A DNA stretch of 64,000 bases. Origin: Nesterenkonia alba DSM 19423 (GTDB lineage Bacteria > Actinomycetota > Actinomycetes > Actinomycetales > Micrococcaceae). Under the pieces are notes generated by a model. It ran no database searches. It was given only the letters and a program-made list of their open reading frames with translations, and was not told the origin of the DNA. This document shows, one piece after another, positions 45,070-53,795 of this stretch. Position 1 is the first letter of the stretch. Every line of letters begins with the position of its first letter. The stretch is taken from NCBI RefSeq assembly GCF_000421745.1, contig NZ_ATXP01000010.1:1-64000 (forward strand), in the 5' to 3' direction. Position numbers and translations under genes: made by a program.

Positions 45070-46328
45070 GTGCCCAGCCCATCCCCGGTGAGGCGCTGAG
45101 CGTCCAGCTGAGCGATATCCGGGAAGCCGCCCAGCTGCTCGAAGGCGTGATCGTCCCCACCCCCTTGGAGCACTCCCGTGCCCTGGGGCGCATGCTCTCT
45201 GCCACCGTGCATCTGAAGGCGGAGAACCTCCAACGCGCCGGTTCCTTCAAAGTCCGCGGTGCTTATACCCGTATGGCCCGGCTTTCTGAGGATGAGAAGG
45301 CTCGGGGGGTCGTGGCCGCCTCTGCCGGCAACCATGCCCAGGGCGTGGCGCTGGCGGCGAAGAAACTCGGCATCACCGCGCGTATCTATATGCCCCGCGG
45401 GGCGGCCCTGCCCAAACTTGCTGCAACCCGGGACCACGGGGCCGAGGTCATCCTCCACGGCTCCAATGTCGATGAGGCCCTGGCTGAAGCCCAGCGCTAC
45501 GCCGATGAGACCGGGGCGGTGTTGATCCACCCGTTTAACCACACCGACGTGGTCGCCGGCCAGGGGACCATCGGCCTGGAGATTTTCGACCAGGAGCCCG
45601 ACGTCGACACCGTCATCATGGGCATCGGCGGGGGAGGCCTCCTCGCCGGTGCCGCTGTGGCGTTGAAGCAGCGCGCTGCCGAGGCTGGTCGCAGCATCCG
45701 GCTGATTGGGGTCCAGGCGGAGAATGCCGCAGCTTATCCGCCCTCACTGGCTGCTGACGCCGTCGTGCCCTTAGCCGAAGCGCGGACGATCGCTGATGGT
45801 ATCGCCGTGGGGCGTCCCGGGGAGATCCCTTTCGAGATCATCAAGGAACTTGTCGACGACGTCGTCACCGTCAGTGAAGACGCCATCGCACGGGCCATCA
45901 TTTTCCTCCTGGAACGGTCCAAGCTGGTGGTCGAACCCGCCGGTGCGGTTGGTGTGGCCGCGCTGATGGAGGGCAAGCTCGCTGAACTCGGTATCAAGAG
46001 TCAGAACGTCGTTGCGGTGCTCAGCGGCGGCAATATCGACCCGATGCTTATGCTGCGGGTCATCCAACACGGGCTCTCCGCCGCAGACCGGTTCCTCACG
46101 GTACGGCTGATGCTCACCGACCGGCCCGGGGAGTTGGCGATCATCTCCAAGATCATCGCCGACACCGACGCCAATGTCATCGGTGTGGACCACTCCCGCA
46201 TCGGCGGGTCGCTGTCCATGGGGGATGTCTCCATTGTCATCAACATGGAGACCAAGGGCCAGGAGCACTCCGCACTGGTGCTGAACTCTCTGCGGGCCGA
46301 AGGCTACGAACCCATTGTGGAGAACTAG
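45066..46328 (+). CDS. ilvA: Threonine ammonia-lyase (threonine dehydratase)
   Basis: 420 residues from a GTG overlapping the previous stop. PLP Lys is in RAGSFKVRGAYTRM near residue 60; SAGNHAQGVALAAK and the phosphate loop GIGGGGLLAG are typical of fold type II. Residues about 340–420 form one ACT domain (RLMLTDRPGELAIISKIIAD), the form with a single ACT domain of roughly 400 residues. It deaminates threonine to 2-oxobutyrate, for isoleucine synthesis or catabolism. Confidence 0.93.
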   Translation: MSAQPIPGEALSVQLSDIREAAQLLEGVIVPTPLEHSRALGRMLSATVHLKAENLQRAGSFKVRGAYTRMARLSEDEKARGVVAASAGNHAQGVALAAKKLGITARIYMPRGAALPKLAATRDHGAEVILHGSNVDEALAEAQRYADETGAVLIHPFNHTDVVAGQGTIGLEIFDQEPDVDTVIMGIGGGGLLAGAAVALKQRAAEAGRSIRLIGVQAENAAAYPPSLAADAVVPLAEARTIADGIAVGRPGEIPFEIIKELVDDVVTVSEDAIARAIIFLLERSKLVVEPAGAVGVAALMEGKLAELGIKSQNVVAVLSGGNIDPMLMLRVIQHGLSAADRFLTVRLMLTDRPGELAIISKIIADTDANVIGVDHSRIGGSLSMGDVSIVINMETKGQEHSALVLNSLRAEGYEPIVEN

Positions 46329-46392
46329 CGGAGGGGAGAACTAGCCGAGTGGAGACTGAGCCTTTGTGCGGAGCTCCGGGCCGGGTGCGGAG

Positions 46393-46896
46393 CTAGCCGG
46401 TGTAGGGCTCGGTGGAGAGGATCTCGACCTCCAGGTCGCGGCCGTTCGGGGCGGTGTAGCTGACCTTATCCCCCGGTTTGGCCCCGCTGATCGCCTCACC
46501 CATGGGCGAGGTGGGGGAGTAGACAGTGAGGTCTGAATCCCCGGCGATCTCCCGGTTTCCGAAGAGGAATTCCAGCTCGCGGCCGGCCACTTTGGCCTTG
46601 ACCAACTGGCCCGGCTGCACGGTGCCATCGCCCTTGGGTGCTTCGCCGACGTAGGCGTTCTCCAGCAACTGCTCCAGGTAGCGGATGCGCGCCTCGGCTT
46701 TGCCCTGTTCCTCCTTGGCCGCGTGGTAGCCGCCGTTCTCCTTGAGGTCGCCCTCGTCCCGGGCAGAGGCGATCCGGTCAACGATCTCCTGGCGCCCCGG
46801 GCCCTTGAGGTGATCCAGCTCCGCGGACAGGCGGTCGTAGGCCTCCTGGCTCAGCCACTGGGTGTTCTCATCCATCTCGGGGGTATTCGTCGACAC
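46393..46896 (-). CDS. greA: Transcription elongation factor GreA
   Basis: 167 residues from the GTG at 46896 (AAGGAG six bases upstream); a longer frame reaches 46965 but runs through the upstream hairpin. The N-terminal coiled coil has the tip residues in ASARDEGDLKENGGYHAAKE, whose two acidic residues enter the RNA polymerase channel. The C-terminal FKBP-like domain ends DLEVEILSTEPYTG. It rescues stalled RNA polymerase by RNA cleavage. Confidence 0.95.
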   Translation of the reverse strand: MSTNTPEMDENTQWLSQEAYDRLSAELDHLKGPGRQEIVDRIASARDEGDLKENGGYHAAKEEQGKAEARIRYLEQLLENAYVGEAPKGDGTVQPGQLVKAKVAGRELEFLFGNREIAGDSDLTVYSPTSPMGEAISGAKPGDKVSYTAPNGRDLEVEILSTEPYTG

Positions 46897-46920
46897 TGCG
46901 TGCTCCTTGGAACTTAAAGA

Positions 46921-46944
46921 CCCCGCCGGGTGCTCCCGACGGGG
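46921..46944 (-). terminator. Hairpin between DUF4307 gene and greA
   Basis: On the minus strand CCCCGTCGGG-AGCA-CCCGGCGGGG forms a 10-bp stem with one mismatch, followed by TCTTT. It lies 25 bases before the greA start, so it can end transcription from the DUF4307 gene or act as an attenuator for greA. Confidence 0.7.
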
Positions 46945-47037
46945 CGTACGAACATTGAAATACATGCTAGGGGCAACAATCCCCAGAACTCAATGACGCC
47001 GCGGGGTTCCGCTCCTCGTGAACAGGGCGATGTCCAC

Positions 47038-47457
47038 TCAGTCCACCAACCAGCAGGAGTCCACCACGCCGGAGACTCCCCGGTATTCGGTGAGTAAGTC
47101 CGAGCGCAGATATTGGTTACGTTCACCTGCGGTGGAGCCTTCGTGCGGACCGACGGTGACGATTTTCGCCCCCACGATGGCGTAGGAATCATCCAGCACG
47201 TGCAACATGCACTCGGCGGTGGCGTCGAAGTCCTTGGTGACTTCGAAGTCCACAGTGGCGCGGGTGTCAGAGTGGATGGTGTATCCGACGTCCTGGTACT
47301 CCAATTGCCCGGGTGCCATGCCGATGGTGAACCACACGGCCGCGGCGAAGGAAGCCGCGAGAAATCCCACAACACCCCACCGCTGGAGGTGGCGGGGAAT
47401 CCGGCGCGGCGGGGCACCGTAGCGCTCGGTCAGCTGTGGGGTTTCTGTCACGGACAC
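47038..47457 (-). CDS. DUF4307 membrane-anchored protein
   Basis: 139 residues from a GTG. ERYGAPPRRIPRHLQRWGV precedes a single membrane helix (VVGFLAASFAAAVWFTIG), then an extracytoplasmic beta domain with VDFEVTKDFDATAECMLHVLD and a second Cys near the end. This is the actinobacterial DUF4307 pattern; function unknown. The gene is divergent from mca, as in related genomes, and both appear to start leaderless from one shared -10 region. Confidence 0.85.
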   Translation of the reverse strand: MSVTETPQLTERYGAPPRRIPRHLQRWGVVGFLAASFAAAVWFTIGMAPGQLEYQDVGYTIHSDTRATVDFEVTKDFDATAECMLHVLDDSYAIVGAKIVTVGPHEGSTAGERNQYLRSDLLTEYRGVSGVVDSCWLVD

Positions 47458-47462
47458 ACGAC

Positions 47463-47469
47463 TATTGTA
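47463..47469. promoter_or_regulatory. Overlapping divergent -10 boxes (DUF4307 / mca)
   Basis: TATTGTA reads on the minus strand as TACAAT (47469–47464), six bases before the DUF4307 GTG. On the plus strand it reads TATTGT (47463–47468), eight bases before the mca ATG at 47477. One 7-bp element can therefore serve both leaderless genes. Confidence 0.5.
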
Positions 47470-47476
47470 GATGTCT

Positions 47477-48586
47477 ATGCGCCGCTCTATGACCTCCCAG
47501 GATCAGCACTCCACCGGCGATACCGCCCCGGCGGATACCCAGGCCCGCGCCCACCAGCCTGCCTCTGAGGGCAGGCCTGCCCTGCAGGCTCCCTCAGCCC
47601 CGGCGGCCTCAGGATCCGGGCAACTCGGTGCCCCCATGCTCACCCGCACAGTACCCACCTCGGTGCCGGACTCGCGCGGGTTGCGGTTGTTGGCGGTCCA
47701 CGCCCACCCGGATGATGAATCCTCCAAAGGTGCGGCGATGATGGCCGCCTATGCTGATGCCGGGGCTGAGGTGCTGGTGGCTACGGCCACCGGGGGCGAG
47801 TCCGGGGACCTGCTCAACCCTGCAGCAGGAGAGATCCACCAGTGTCACCGGGACCTGCCCGGAGTGCGTCGGATGGAGATGGCCACGGCCGCGCAGCTGC
47901 TGGGGATCGAGCACGTCTGGTTGGGGTTCGTTGACTCCGGACTGCCTGAAGGGGATCCCGCCCCGCCGCTGCCTTTTGGGAGTTTCGCGACCCTGGAGGT
48001 CGATCATGCGGCTGCACCGCTGGTGAGGCTCATCCGGCGGTTTCGCCCGCATGTGGTTACCTGCTATGACGAATCCGGGGGTTATCCCCATCCCGACCAT
48101 ATTCAGACCCACCGCATCACCGTGGAGGCCTACCATGCCGCGGGCGATCCCGCCCGCTACCCGGACATCGGTGAACCGTGGCAGCCGCAGAAGCTCTACT
48201 ATGATCGCGCCTTCAACCCCGCCCGTTTCCGTGCTCTGCACGAAGCACTGGTGGCCCGCGGGCTCGAGTCCCCTTATGCCGACCGTCTGGCCCGCTACGA
48301 CGAGGGCGAGCGCCCCAGTTGGGTGACTGACCATGAGGTGACCACCCAGGTGCCGATCGGTGAGTACCTCGAAGCCCGGGATGCCGCCCTGCGCGCCCAC
48401 CGCACCCAGGTTGAACCCGATGGGTTCTTCTTCGCCACACCCAATGATTTCCTCCGGGAGATTTGGCCGTATGACGACTTTGTCCTCGCCCACTCCAGGG
48501 TGGAAACCCGCCTGCCGGAGTACGACCTTTTCGCCGGGGTGCGTGAGCAGGTCGACGATGCCGCATCCGATGCTACGACCGCGTAG
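47477..48586 (+). CDS. mca: Mycothiol S-conjugate amidase
   Basis: 369 residues from the ATG at 47477 (an in-frame ATG two codons earlier overlaps the proposed transcription start region). After about 65 low-complexity residues the LmbE-like zinc domain begins: LRLLAVHAHPDDESSKGAAM with the zinc-binding AHPDDE, ATATGGESGDLLNP, and YDESGGYPHPDHIQTH. HPDDESSKG separates Mca from the biosynthetic MshB. It cleaves mycothiol conjugates of toxic compounds to mercapturic acids for export. Its presence shows the organism uses mycothiol. Confidence 0.92.
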   Translation: MRRSMTSQDQHSTGDTAPADTQARAHQPASEGRPALQAPSAPAASGSGQLGAPMLTRTVPTSVPDSRGLRLLAVHAHPDDESSKGAAMMAAYADAGAEVLVATATGGESGDLLNPAAGEIHQCHRDLPGVRRMEMATAAQLLGIEHVWLGFVDSGLPEGDPAPPLPFGSFATLEVDHAAAPLVRLIRRFRPHVVTCYDESGGYPHPDHIQTHRITVEAYHAAGDPARYPDIGEPWQPQKLYYDRAFNPARFRALHEALVARGLESPYADRLARYDEGERPSWVTDHEVTTQVPIGEYLEARDAALRAHRTQVEPDGFFFATPNDFLREIWPYDDFVLAHSRVETRLPEYDLFAGVREQVDDAASDATTA

Positions 48587-48598
48587 AATAGGCGCATC

Positions 48599-48979
48599 AT
48601 GGACTTTTTCAGCACGGTGATGACCCAGTGGTGGCCCGGGGGAGGCGGCGGCGAAACCCCCGACCTCATGCCCGGCCTTGACGAGTCGGACATCACCCCC
48701 GGTATTGCCGGGTTCCTCTTCACCGCGCTGATGGTCGGGCTGCTTATTCTGGTGGTCCGGGATTTGGCCAAACGTGTGCGGCGCATGAAGTACCGCAGCC
48801 AGGTGGAAGCCGAGCTCAATGGCGAAGAGCCTGAGTTCCCCGGGGAAATTACCCCGGCCGGTATCTCCGAGGCCCAGCAGCGTGCCCGGGATGCCGCCTA
48901 CCAGTCGCGTTTCGGACCCGCTGAGGAAACCCACGACGCCGGCGAGTCACTCGATCACGAGCCAGAACCCCGCCCTTAA
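48599..48979 (+). CDS. Small single-helix membrane protein
   Basis: 126 residues, 12 bases after mca. TAGAAT (48584–48589) upstream suggests its own leaderless promoter. A Gly-rich start is followed by one membrane helix (IAGFLFTALMVGLLILVV), a basic stretch (RDLAKRVRRMKYRSQVEAEL) on the inside, and an acidic tail. A homologous small gene follows mca in other Micrococcales. Function unknown. Confidence 0.75.
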   Translation: MDFFSTVMTQWWPGGGGGETPDLMPGLDESDITPGIAGFLFTALMVGLLILVVRDLAKRVRRMKYRSQVEAELNGEEPEFPGEITPAGISEAQQRARDAAYQSRFGPAEETHDAGESLDHEPEPRP

Positions 48980-49018
48980 CCCTTAACGCCCCTGAGACGC
49001 CCTGAGCCGAATCCGGCG

Positions 49019-49618
49019 TCACCTTTGTATGGGGTGTGAGTCGAATGGTGGCGGTAAAGCGCTGCGCTGGTGTACCGACTGCAGCCAGGCGGCAAACTGC
49101 CGGCGATCTCCCTGCAGCGCCTGCGGTAGCTCCACCCAGCCGGAGTGTTGGGCGGATGCGCCCTTCACGGTGCCGCGTGGCAGGCCTAACCGTGGGGCGG
49201 CTCCCGGCTGTAGATGCAACCGAATACTGGTGGAGGAGTCTTCTTCAGTGGCCAACTCCACCCAGTGGATCTCCGGCCAGGGCAGGTGCACCGGTGGTTT
49301 CCGGGCGCTACCGTAAGGGACTTCCACACCCTGCCAGCTCACGCGGACCCCGGCCCGCGGGCGGGCCCACAGCAAGAACATTACGACTCCGAAAAGCGCA
49401 GCGGCGGCTACCAGGTAGCCGAACTGCACCACCAGAGCCGCACTCCAACTCGCCACGGTGAGGAATCCACCGAAGAGCCCGCCGCACAGCACACAGGAGG
49501 CCGCGGCCTTGCGTGCCGGGGACCCGGGCAACAGGGTGGACCCGGTCTGCTGTAGCGAGGCCTCCCACCGGTTGCGGGCCTGCGGCCACCCCTGCCACGG
49601 CTGTGCGGTATTGCTCAC
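49019..49618 (-). CDS. Membrane protein with two helices and a PH-like domain
   Basis: 199 residues from a GTG. Two helices (VLCGGLFGGFLTVASWSAALV and FGYLVAAAALFGVVMFLLW) are followed by VRVSWQGVEVPYGS, HLPWPEIHWVEL and IRLHLQP. This strand order, with WxxI in the middle, resembles bacterial PH-like (DUF2581 type) domains. Assignment is tentative. It is divergent from the DUF255 gene, 52 bases away. Confidence 0.6.
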   Translation of the reverse strand: MSNTAQPWQGWPQARNRWEASLQQTGSTLLPGSPARKAAASCVLCGGLFGGFLTVASWSAALVVQFGYLVAAAALFGVVMFLLWARPRAGVRVSWQGVEVPYGSARKPPVHLPWPEIHWVELATEEDSSTSIRLHLQPGAAPRLGLPRGTVKGASAQHSGWVELPQALQGDRRQFAAWLQSVHQRSALPPPFDSHPIQR

Positions 49619-49670
49619 AAGGCCAGCCTAAGCCGAGCGCGTACCCAGCCCGGGCCGTTACCGTGGTGAC

Positions 49671-52073
49671 ATGGGTGAACGTCTCCGTTCCGCACAGTCG
49701 GCCTACCTCCGTCAGCACGCTGATAACCCTGTGGACTGGTGGCCCTGGGGCCCAGAACCCTTCGAGGAAGCCCGTCGACGCGATGTGCCGGTGTTCATCT
49801 CCATTGGCTACGCCGCCTGCCACTGGTGTCACGTCATGGCCGGGGAGTCCTTCGACGACGCCGCCACCGCTGAGTTGCTCAATGAGCAGTTCGTCAGCGT
49901 GAAAGTCGACCGGGAGGAACACCCTGACGTCGATGACACCTACATGGCCGCCGTCCAAGCGATGACCGGGCACGGCGGCTGGCCGATGAGTATCTTCACT
50001 CTGCCTGACGGGCGGGTTTTCCACGCCGGCACCTACTACCCGCCGCGCCGCACCGGGCAGGTTCCCTCCTTCACGGAGGTATTGCAGGCGGTGACTGAGG
50101 CGTGGCAGCAGCGCCGCGACCAGGTGGAAGACCAGGCGGGGCGCGTCGCCGAGGCCCTGGGCTCCCAACGGCGCCAACAGTCCCAGCTGGCCACTGTGGT
50201 CACCACCGACGCCACCGCCGAGGTCGGGATCACAGCCGCCAGCTACGCCGAGCTCACCGAGCAGACATTGGCCACCCTGGCGGAGCAAGAAGACACCGCC
50301 GGCGGCGGGTTCGGCACCGCCCCGAAATTTCCGCCCTCACCGCTGTTGGGCTGGCTGCTGGAAGAATCCGCCTGGAATCCAGACTCCCCGGCAGGCGGAC
50401 TGGCCGTACGCACCATGGAAACCATGGCGCGTTCGGCCCTGTTCGACCACGTCGAAGGCGGCTTCGCCCGGTACGCCACGGACCGCAACTGGCGCCTGCC
50501 GCACTTCGAGAAGATGCTCTATGACAACGCCCAACTGCTGGGCCATTACGCCCGCCTCTGCGTGCACCCGGCGGCCAACCAGGCCCAACGGGACCAGGCG
50601 GCAGCGGTGACCACCGCAACGATCGACTGGCTACAGCGCCGCATGGTGCTGGACTCCGGTCTGCTGGCCTCCAGCTTGGACGCCGATACCGTCTACCCCG
50701 ACGGCACCCACGTCGAAGGCGGGACCTACCTCTTCAGCGATGAGGAGATGCTCCACGCGGCCGGAGACGCCGGCCTGGACAGCGCCCAAGCCGAGCAGCT
50801 ACTCCGGCTCAACCGAGGAGTCCCGGCCGATGAACACGCCGTCGCCTCCGGAGCCCCGCTGAACATCACCGCCGCTACCCCGCGCACCCTGCACTTTGAT
50901 GCCCTCTTCAGCCCAGAGGAGCGTCAGCTGTGGGAACGTGTGGTGCCTCAGTTGCGGCGTCGTCGTGCCCACCGGCCCCAGCCGGCCCGTGATGAGAAAG
51001 TCGTCGCCGCCTGGAACGCCCAGGCCATCCGGTCTCTGGCCGAGGTCTCTATGCTCTGCAGCGAGTCGGAGGCACTCGATTTTGCTCTCCAGCTGGCCGA
51101 ACGCCTCTGGGAGGTGCATGTGGTCAGCGACGACCTCGGTGCCAGGGTGTACCGAACCTCCTATGACGGGCAGCGCGGGGCGGGGCTCGGGACCCTGGCC
51201 GACCACGCCGAGGTCGCCTCCGCTTGCTTCGCCCTGGTGTCCGCCGGCGCGGACCAGCGGTGGCTGCAGCGGGGTCGTGCTGTGCTCAGCTTCGCCTGCC
51301 ACCGGGCGGTGGACTACGGTACTGGACACAGCTCTGCAGCGGGATCCTGGACCCTCAAAGACAGTTTGGAGGATTCGCCGGTACTCACCACGGCCCAGGC
51401 CGGACCCGCCCATGCCAGCCCCTTCGACGGTCCGGAACCCAGTGGGATCGCAGCTTTCGCCGTGGCCCTGCAGACCGCAGAAGCCTACGAGCTCGCTGAG
51501 ACACTCCCGCCGGTGGTGCCTGTGCCCAGGGGGGAAGAAGAGCCGGTCAGTGCCGAGCCGCACAAGAGCGGCCAGAAGGGGAACACCGCACTGCGGGAAC
51601 CCTTGCGGGCTGCCGCTGTGCTGAAGCATGTGCCCGTCGTCGCTCCCAAAGCACCCCAGGCTGCGGGAGCCTCCCTGGTGGCCGCAGCCCGCATCGCCCG
51701 GAAATCCCCGGCATTGCGGGTGTTCACCGCCTCAGCCGAAGACCTCGCCCAGATCCGCCGTGCTGCCGCGCTGCATGGGGTCCCGGTGGAACCATTCACC
51801 GAAGAGACCAGTCCGCACCGAACCGGTGACGACCTCACCGACCAGCACCTCACCGACCAGCACCTCACCGACCAGCACCGACTCGATCAGCATCGACCCG
51901 AGCAGCACCGTCCCGAGCAGCACCGCCCCGGCCCGCAGGGCAACGGTGAGGAGGGGACTGCCCTGCGGCCGCTGCGAGTCTCAGTGTGCCTCAACGGCGT
52001 CGGTGCCATGGTCTGCCTGCCACCGGTGGGCAGCGCGGATGAGGCCTTGGAGAGCATCCGTCCGCGGACCTGA
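49671..52073 (+). CDS. DUF255 thioredoxin-domain protein (YyaL type)
   Basis: 800 residues. The N-terminal thioredoxin-like domain contains SIGYAACHWCHVMAGESF with Cys50 and Cys53, then EEHPDVDDTYM. The central part is an alpha-alpha barrel of the glycosidase type with FPPSPLLGWLLEESAW, HFEKMLYDNAQLLGHYA and WNAQAIRSLAEVSML. The whole is the YyaL/spermatogenesis-associated protein 20 family, of unknown enzymatic role. Near the C-terminus is a repeated DQHLT/EQHRP tract coded by seven 15-bp units, after which the normal C-terminal domain resumes (VCLNGVGAMVCLPPVG). Confidence 0.88.
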   Translation: MGERLRSAQSAYLRQHADNPVDWWPWGPEPFEEARRRDVPVFISIGYAACHWCHVMAGESFDDAATAELLNEQFVSVKVDREEHPDVDDTYMAAVQAMTGHGGWPMSIFTLPDGRVFHAGTYYPPRRTGQVPSFTEVLQAVTEAWQQRRDQVEDQAGRVAEALGSQRRQQSQLATVVTTDATAEVGITAASYAELTEQTLATLAEQEDTAGGGFGTAPKFPPSPLLGWLLEESAWNPDSPAGGLAVRTMETMARSALFDHVEGGFARYATDRNWRLPHFEKMLYDNAQLLGHYARLCVHPAANQAQRDQAAAVTTATIDWLQRRMVLDSGLLASSLDADTVYPDGTHVEGGTYLFSDEEMLHAAGDAGLDSAQAEQLLRLNRGVPADEHAVASGAPLNITAATPRTLHFDALFSPEERQLWERVVPQLRRRRAHRPQPARDEKVVAAWNAQAIRSLAEVSMLCSESEALDFALQLAERLWEVHVVSDDLGARVYRTSYDGQRGAGLGTLADHAEVASACFALVSAGADQRWLQRGRAVLSFACHRAVDYGTGHSSAAGSWTLKDSLEDSPVLTTAQAGPAHASPFDGPEPSGIAAFAVALQTAEAYELAETLPPVVPVPRGEEEPVSAEPHKSGQKGNTALREPLRAAAVLKHVPVVAPKAPQAAGASLVAAARIARKSPALRVFTASAEDLAQIRRAAALHGVPVEPFTEETSPHRTGDDLTDQHLTDQHLTDQHRLDQHRPEQHRPEQHRPGPQGNGEEGTALRPLRVSVCLNGVGAMVCLPPVGSADEALESIRPRT
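51834..51938 (+). repeat. Seven in-frame 15-bp tandem repeats
   Basis: CTCACCGACCAGCAC occurs three times without change (51834–51878). Four diverging units follow to 51938 (for example CGACCCGAGCAGCAC). They encode LTDQH x3, RLDQH, RPEQH, RPEQH and RPGPQ. The identical first units imply recent expansion. Confidence 0.92.
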
Positions 52074-52086
52074 AAACCCAGGCGGT

Positions 52087-52797
52087 TCACTGGGCCAGGA
52101 GTCCGAGCACGATCGCCGCATAGTGCAGTCCGAAACCCACCAGGGTGCAGGCATGGAAGAGTTCGTGGAAACCGAACCATTCCACCGAAACGTTGGGGCG
52201 TTTCAACGCGTAGAACACCGCGCCGGTGACATAGGCGGCACCGCCGGCGCAGATCAGCACGGCTGCCAGCACATCGGCGGTGAAGAAGTCCCCGATGAAC
52301 ACCAGTGCGGAGAGCCCCAGGACCACATACACCAGTGTGGAAAGCCACCGTGGGGCGGTGGTCCACACCAGCCGGAAGATCACCCCGCCCAGTGCGCCGG
52401 CCCAGACCCCGGAGAGCAGGATCGTCGCCTGGGGATCTGGCAGCAGCGCCAGAGTCAATGGGGTATAGGTGCCGGCGATCAACAGCATGATGTTGGTGTG
52501 GTCGACTCGTTTGAGCAGCATCTTGCGCGCCGGGGACCAGCGGCCCAGGTGGTACACCGCTGAGACGCTGAACAGTAACACCCCGGTCACCGCGTAGATC
52601 GCACTGGCCACTCGGAGGGTGGCGGTGGGAGCCAGGAGGATCACCACGACACCGGCGATGAGCGCGGCCGGAACCATGCCGGCATGCAGCCACCCCCGCA
52701 GCTTCGGTTTCCACGGCAGGTCCGGATCGGCGAGCCGCTCCGCAGGAGCCACACCTGTCACCGGCTGCTGCACTGGCTGATCGTGGTGCTCGTTCAT
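52087..52797 (-). CDS. Hemolysin III / PAQR family membrane protein
   Basis: 236 residues with seven hydrophobic helices. Conserved family residues are in LLFSVSAVYHLGRWSP, the central KRVDHTNIMLLIAGTYTPL and the terminal GFHELFHACTLVGFGLHY, whose His residues together with the Asp form the metal site of PAQR receptors. Bacterial members are called hemolysin III or YqfA; a membrane-lipid role is likely rather than a true haemolysin. It is divergent from the prenyltransferase gene. Confidence 0.9.
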   Translation of the reverse strand: MNEHHDQPVQQPVTGVAPAERLADPDLPWKPKLRGWLHAGMVPAALIAGVVVILLAPTATLRVASAIYAVTGVLLFSVSAVYHLGRWSPARKMLLKRVDHTNIMLLIAGTYTPLTLALLPDPQATILLSGVWAGALGGVIFRLVWTTAPRWLSTLVYVVLGLSALVFIGDFFTADVLAAVLICAGGAAYVTGAVFYALKRPNVSVEWFGFHELFHACTLVGFGLHYAAIVLGLLAQ

Positions 52798-52919
52798 GCC
52801 CTCCAGTTTAAGTGACCGGTCGGTAACCTGCGGAGGGTGCCGCAGCCTTCAGGAGGGCTTGTGTAGGGTTGGGCCGGGTCATCACCCGGGCCCGCGCACC
52901 GGCAGCACACGGAGGTCAG

Positions 52920-53795
52920 GTGAATCTGAAGGATCTCGCCTACACCGCTTACCAGCGGCGGCTGCAGCGCGCCCTGCCACCGGATCGGATCCCTGAACAC
53001 ATCGGCGTCGTCGTGGACGGAAACCGCCGCTGGGCCAAACTTGCCGGTGCCCAAACCGCCGATGGGCATCTCGCCGGCGCACACAAGATCGTCGAATTCA
53101 TCGGATGGTGTGCCGACCTGGGGATCCCCACGGTGACGCTTTACATGCTCTCCACCGACAATATGAACCGTTCCGATGAGGAGCTTGATGCCCTCATGGA
53201 GATCATCGGCGATACGCTCGACCGCCTCGCTGAATCTCGCCCCGGTGGCCGGCCCGTGAGAGTGCACCCGGTTGGTCAGCCCGAGCTCCTCCCGGAGTCC
53301 CTCGCCTCCCGACTCCGGGCGCTCGATGCCGGCACTGAGTCGACGGAATCGGCTGCCGAGGACCCCTCTGACGGCGTCGTGTCCACAGCTACCGGTTCGA
53401 TCCGGCGCATCGCTGCGAAAGTCAGTGGCCGTACCCCGGCAGAGACCCCGGGTGTCCACGTCAATGTCGCCGTCGGTTACGGGGGGCGCCAGGAGATCGT
53501 TGACGCAGTCAAAGCGCTCCTGCGTGATGCTGAAGCCGCCGGACGCAGTCTCAGCGATGTGGCCGAGGAACTGACTCCCGGGTCGATCTCCCGTTGGCTC
53601 TACACCCGGGGGCAGCCCGACCCGGACCTCATCACCCGTACCTCCGGGGAGCAGCGACTCTCCGGGTTCCTCATGTGGCAGTCGGCTTACTCCGAGTTCT
53701 ACTTCGCCGAGGCACTGTGGCCCGACTTCCGGCGCGTGGACTTCTTACGCGCACTGCGGGACTACGCGAACCGACAACGACGATTCGGAAGCTGA
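52920..53795 (+). CDS. uppS: cis-Prenyltransferase (isoprenyl diphosphate synthase, UppS/Z-FPP type)
   Basis: 291 residues from the GTG at 52920 with GGAGG just upstream; an earlier TTG at 52869 overlaps a likely -10 box (TAGGGT, 52864–52869). HIGVVVDGNRRWAKLAG is the catalytic P-loop-like motif, YMLSTDNMNR follows, and VNVAVGYGGRQEIVDAV and TSGEQRLSGFLMWQSAYSEFYF complete the signature. It condenses isopentenyl diphosphate into cis-polyprenyl carriers. DGNRRWA is seen in actinobacterial short-chain and decaprenyl synthases, so product length is open. About 40 extra residues (137–178) interrupt the fold before VNVAVGYGG. Confidence 0.9.
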   Translation: MNLKDLAYTAYQRRLQRALPPDRIPEHIGVVVDGNRRWAKLAGAQTADGHLAGAHKIVEFIGWCADLGIPTVTLYMLSTDNMNRSDEELDALMEIIGDTLDRLAESRPGGRPVRVHPVGQPELLPESLASRLRALDAGTESTESAAEDPSDGVVSTATGSIRRIAAKVSGRTPAETPGVHVNVAVGYGGRQEIVDAVKALLRDAEAAGRSLSDVAEELTPGSISRWLYTRGQPDPDLITRTSGEQRLSGFLMWQSAYSEFYFAEALWPDFRRVDFLRALRDYANRQRRFGS

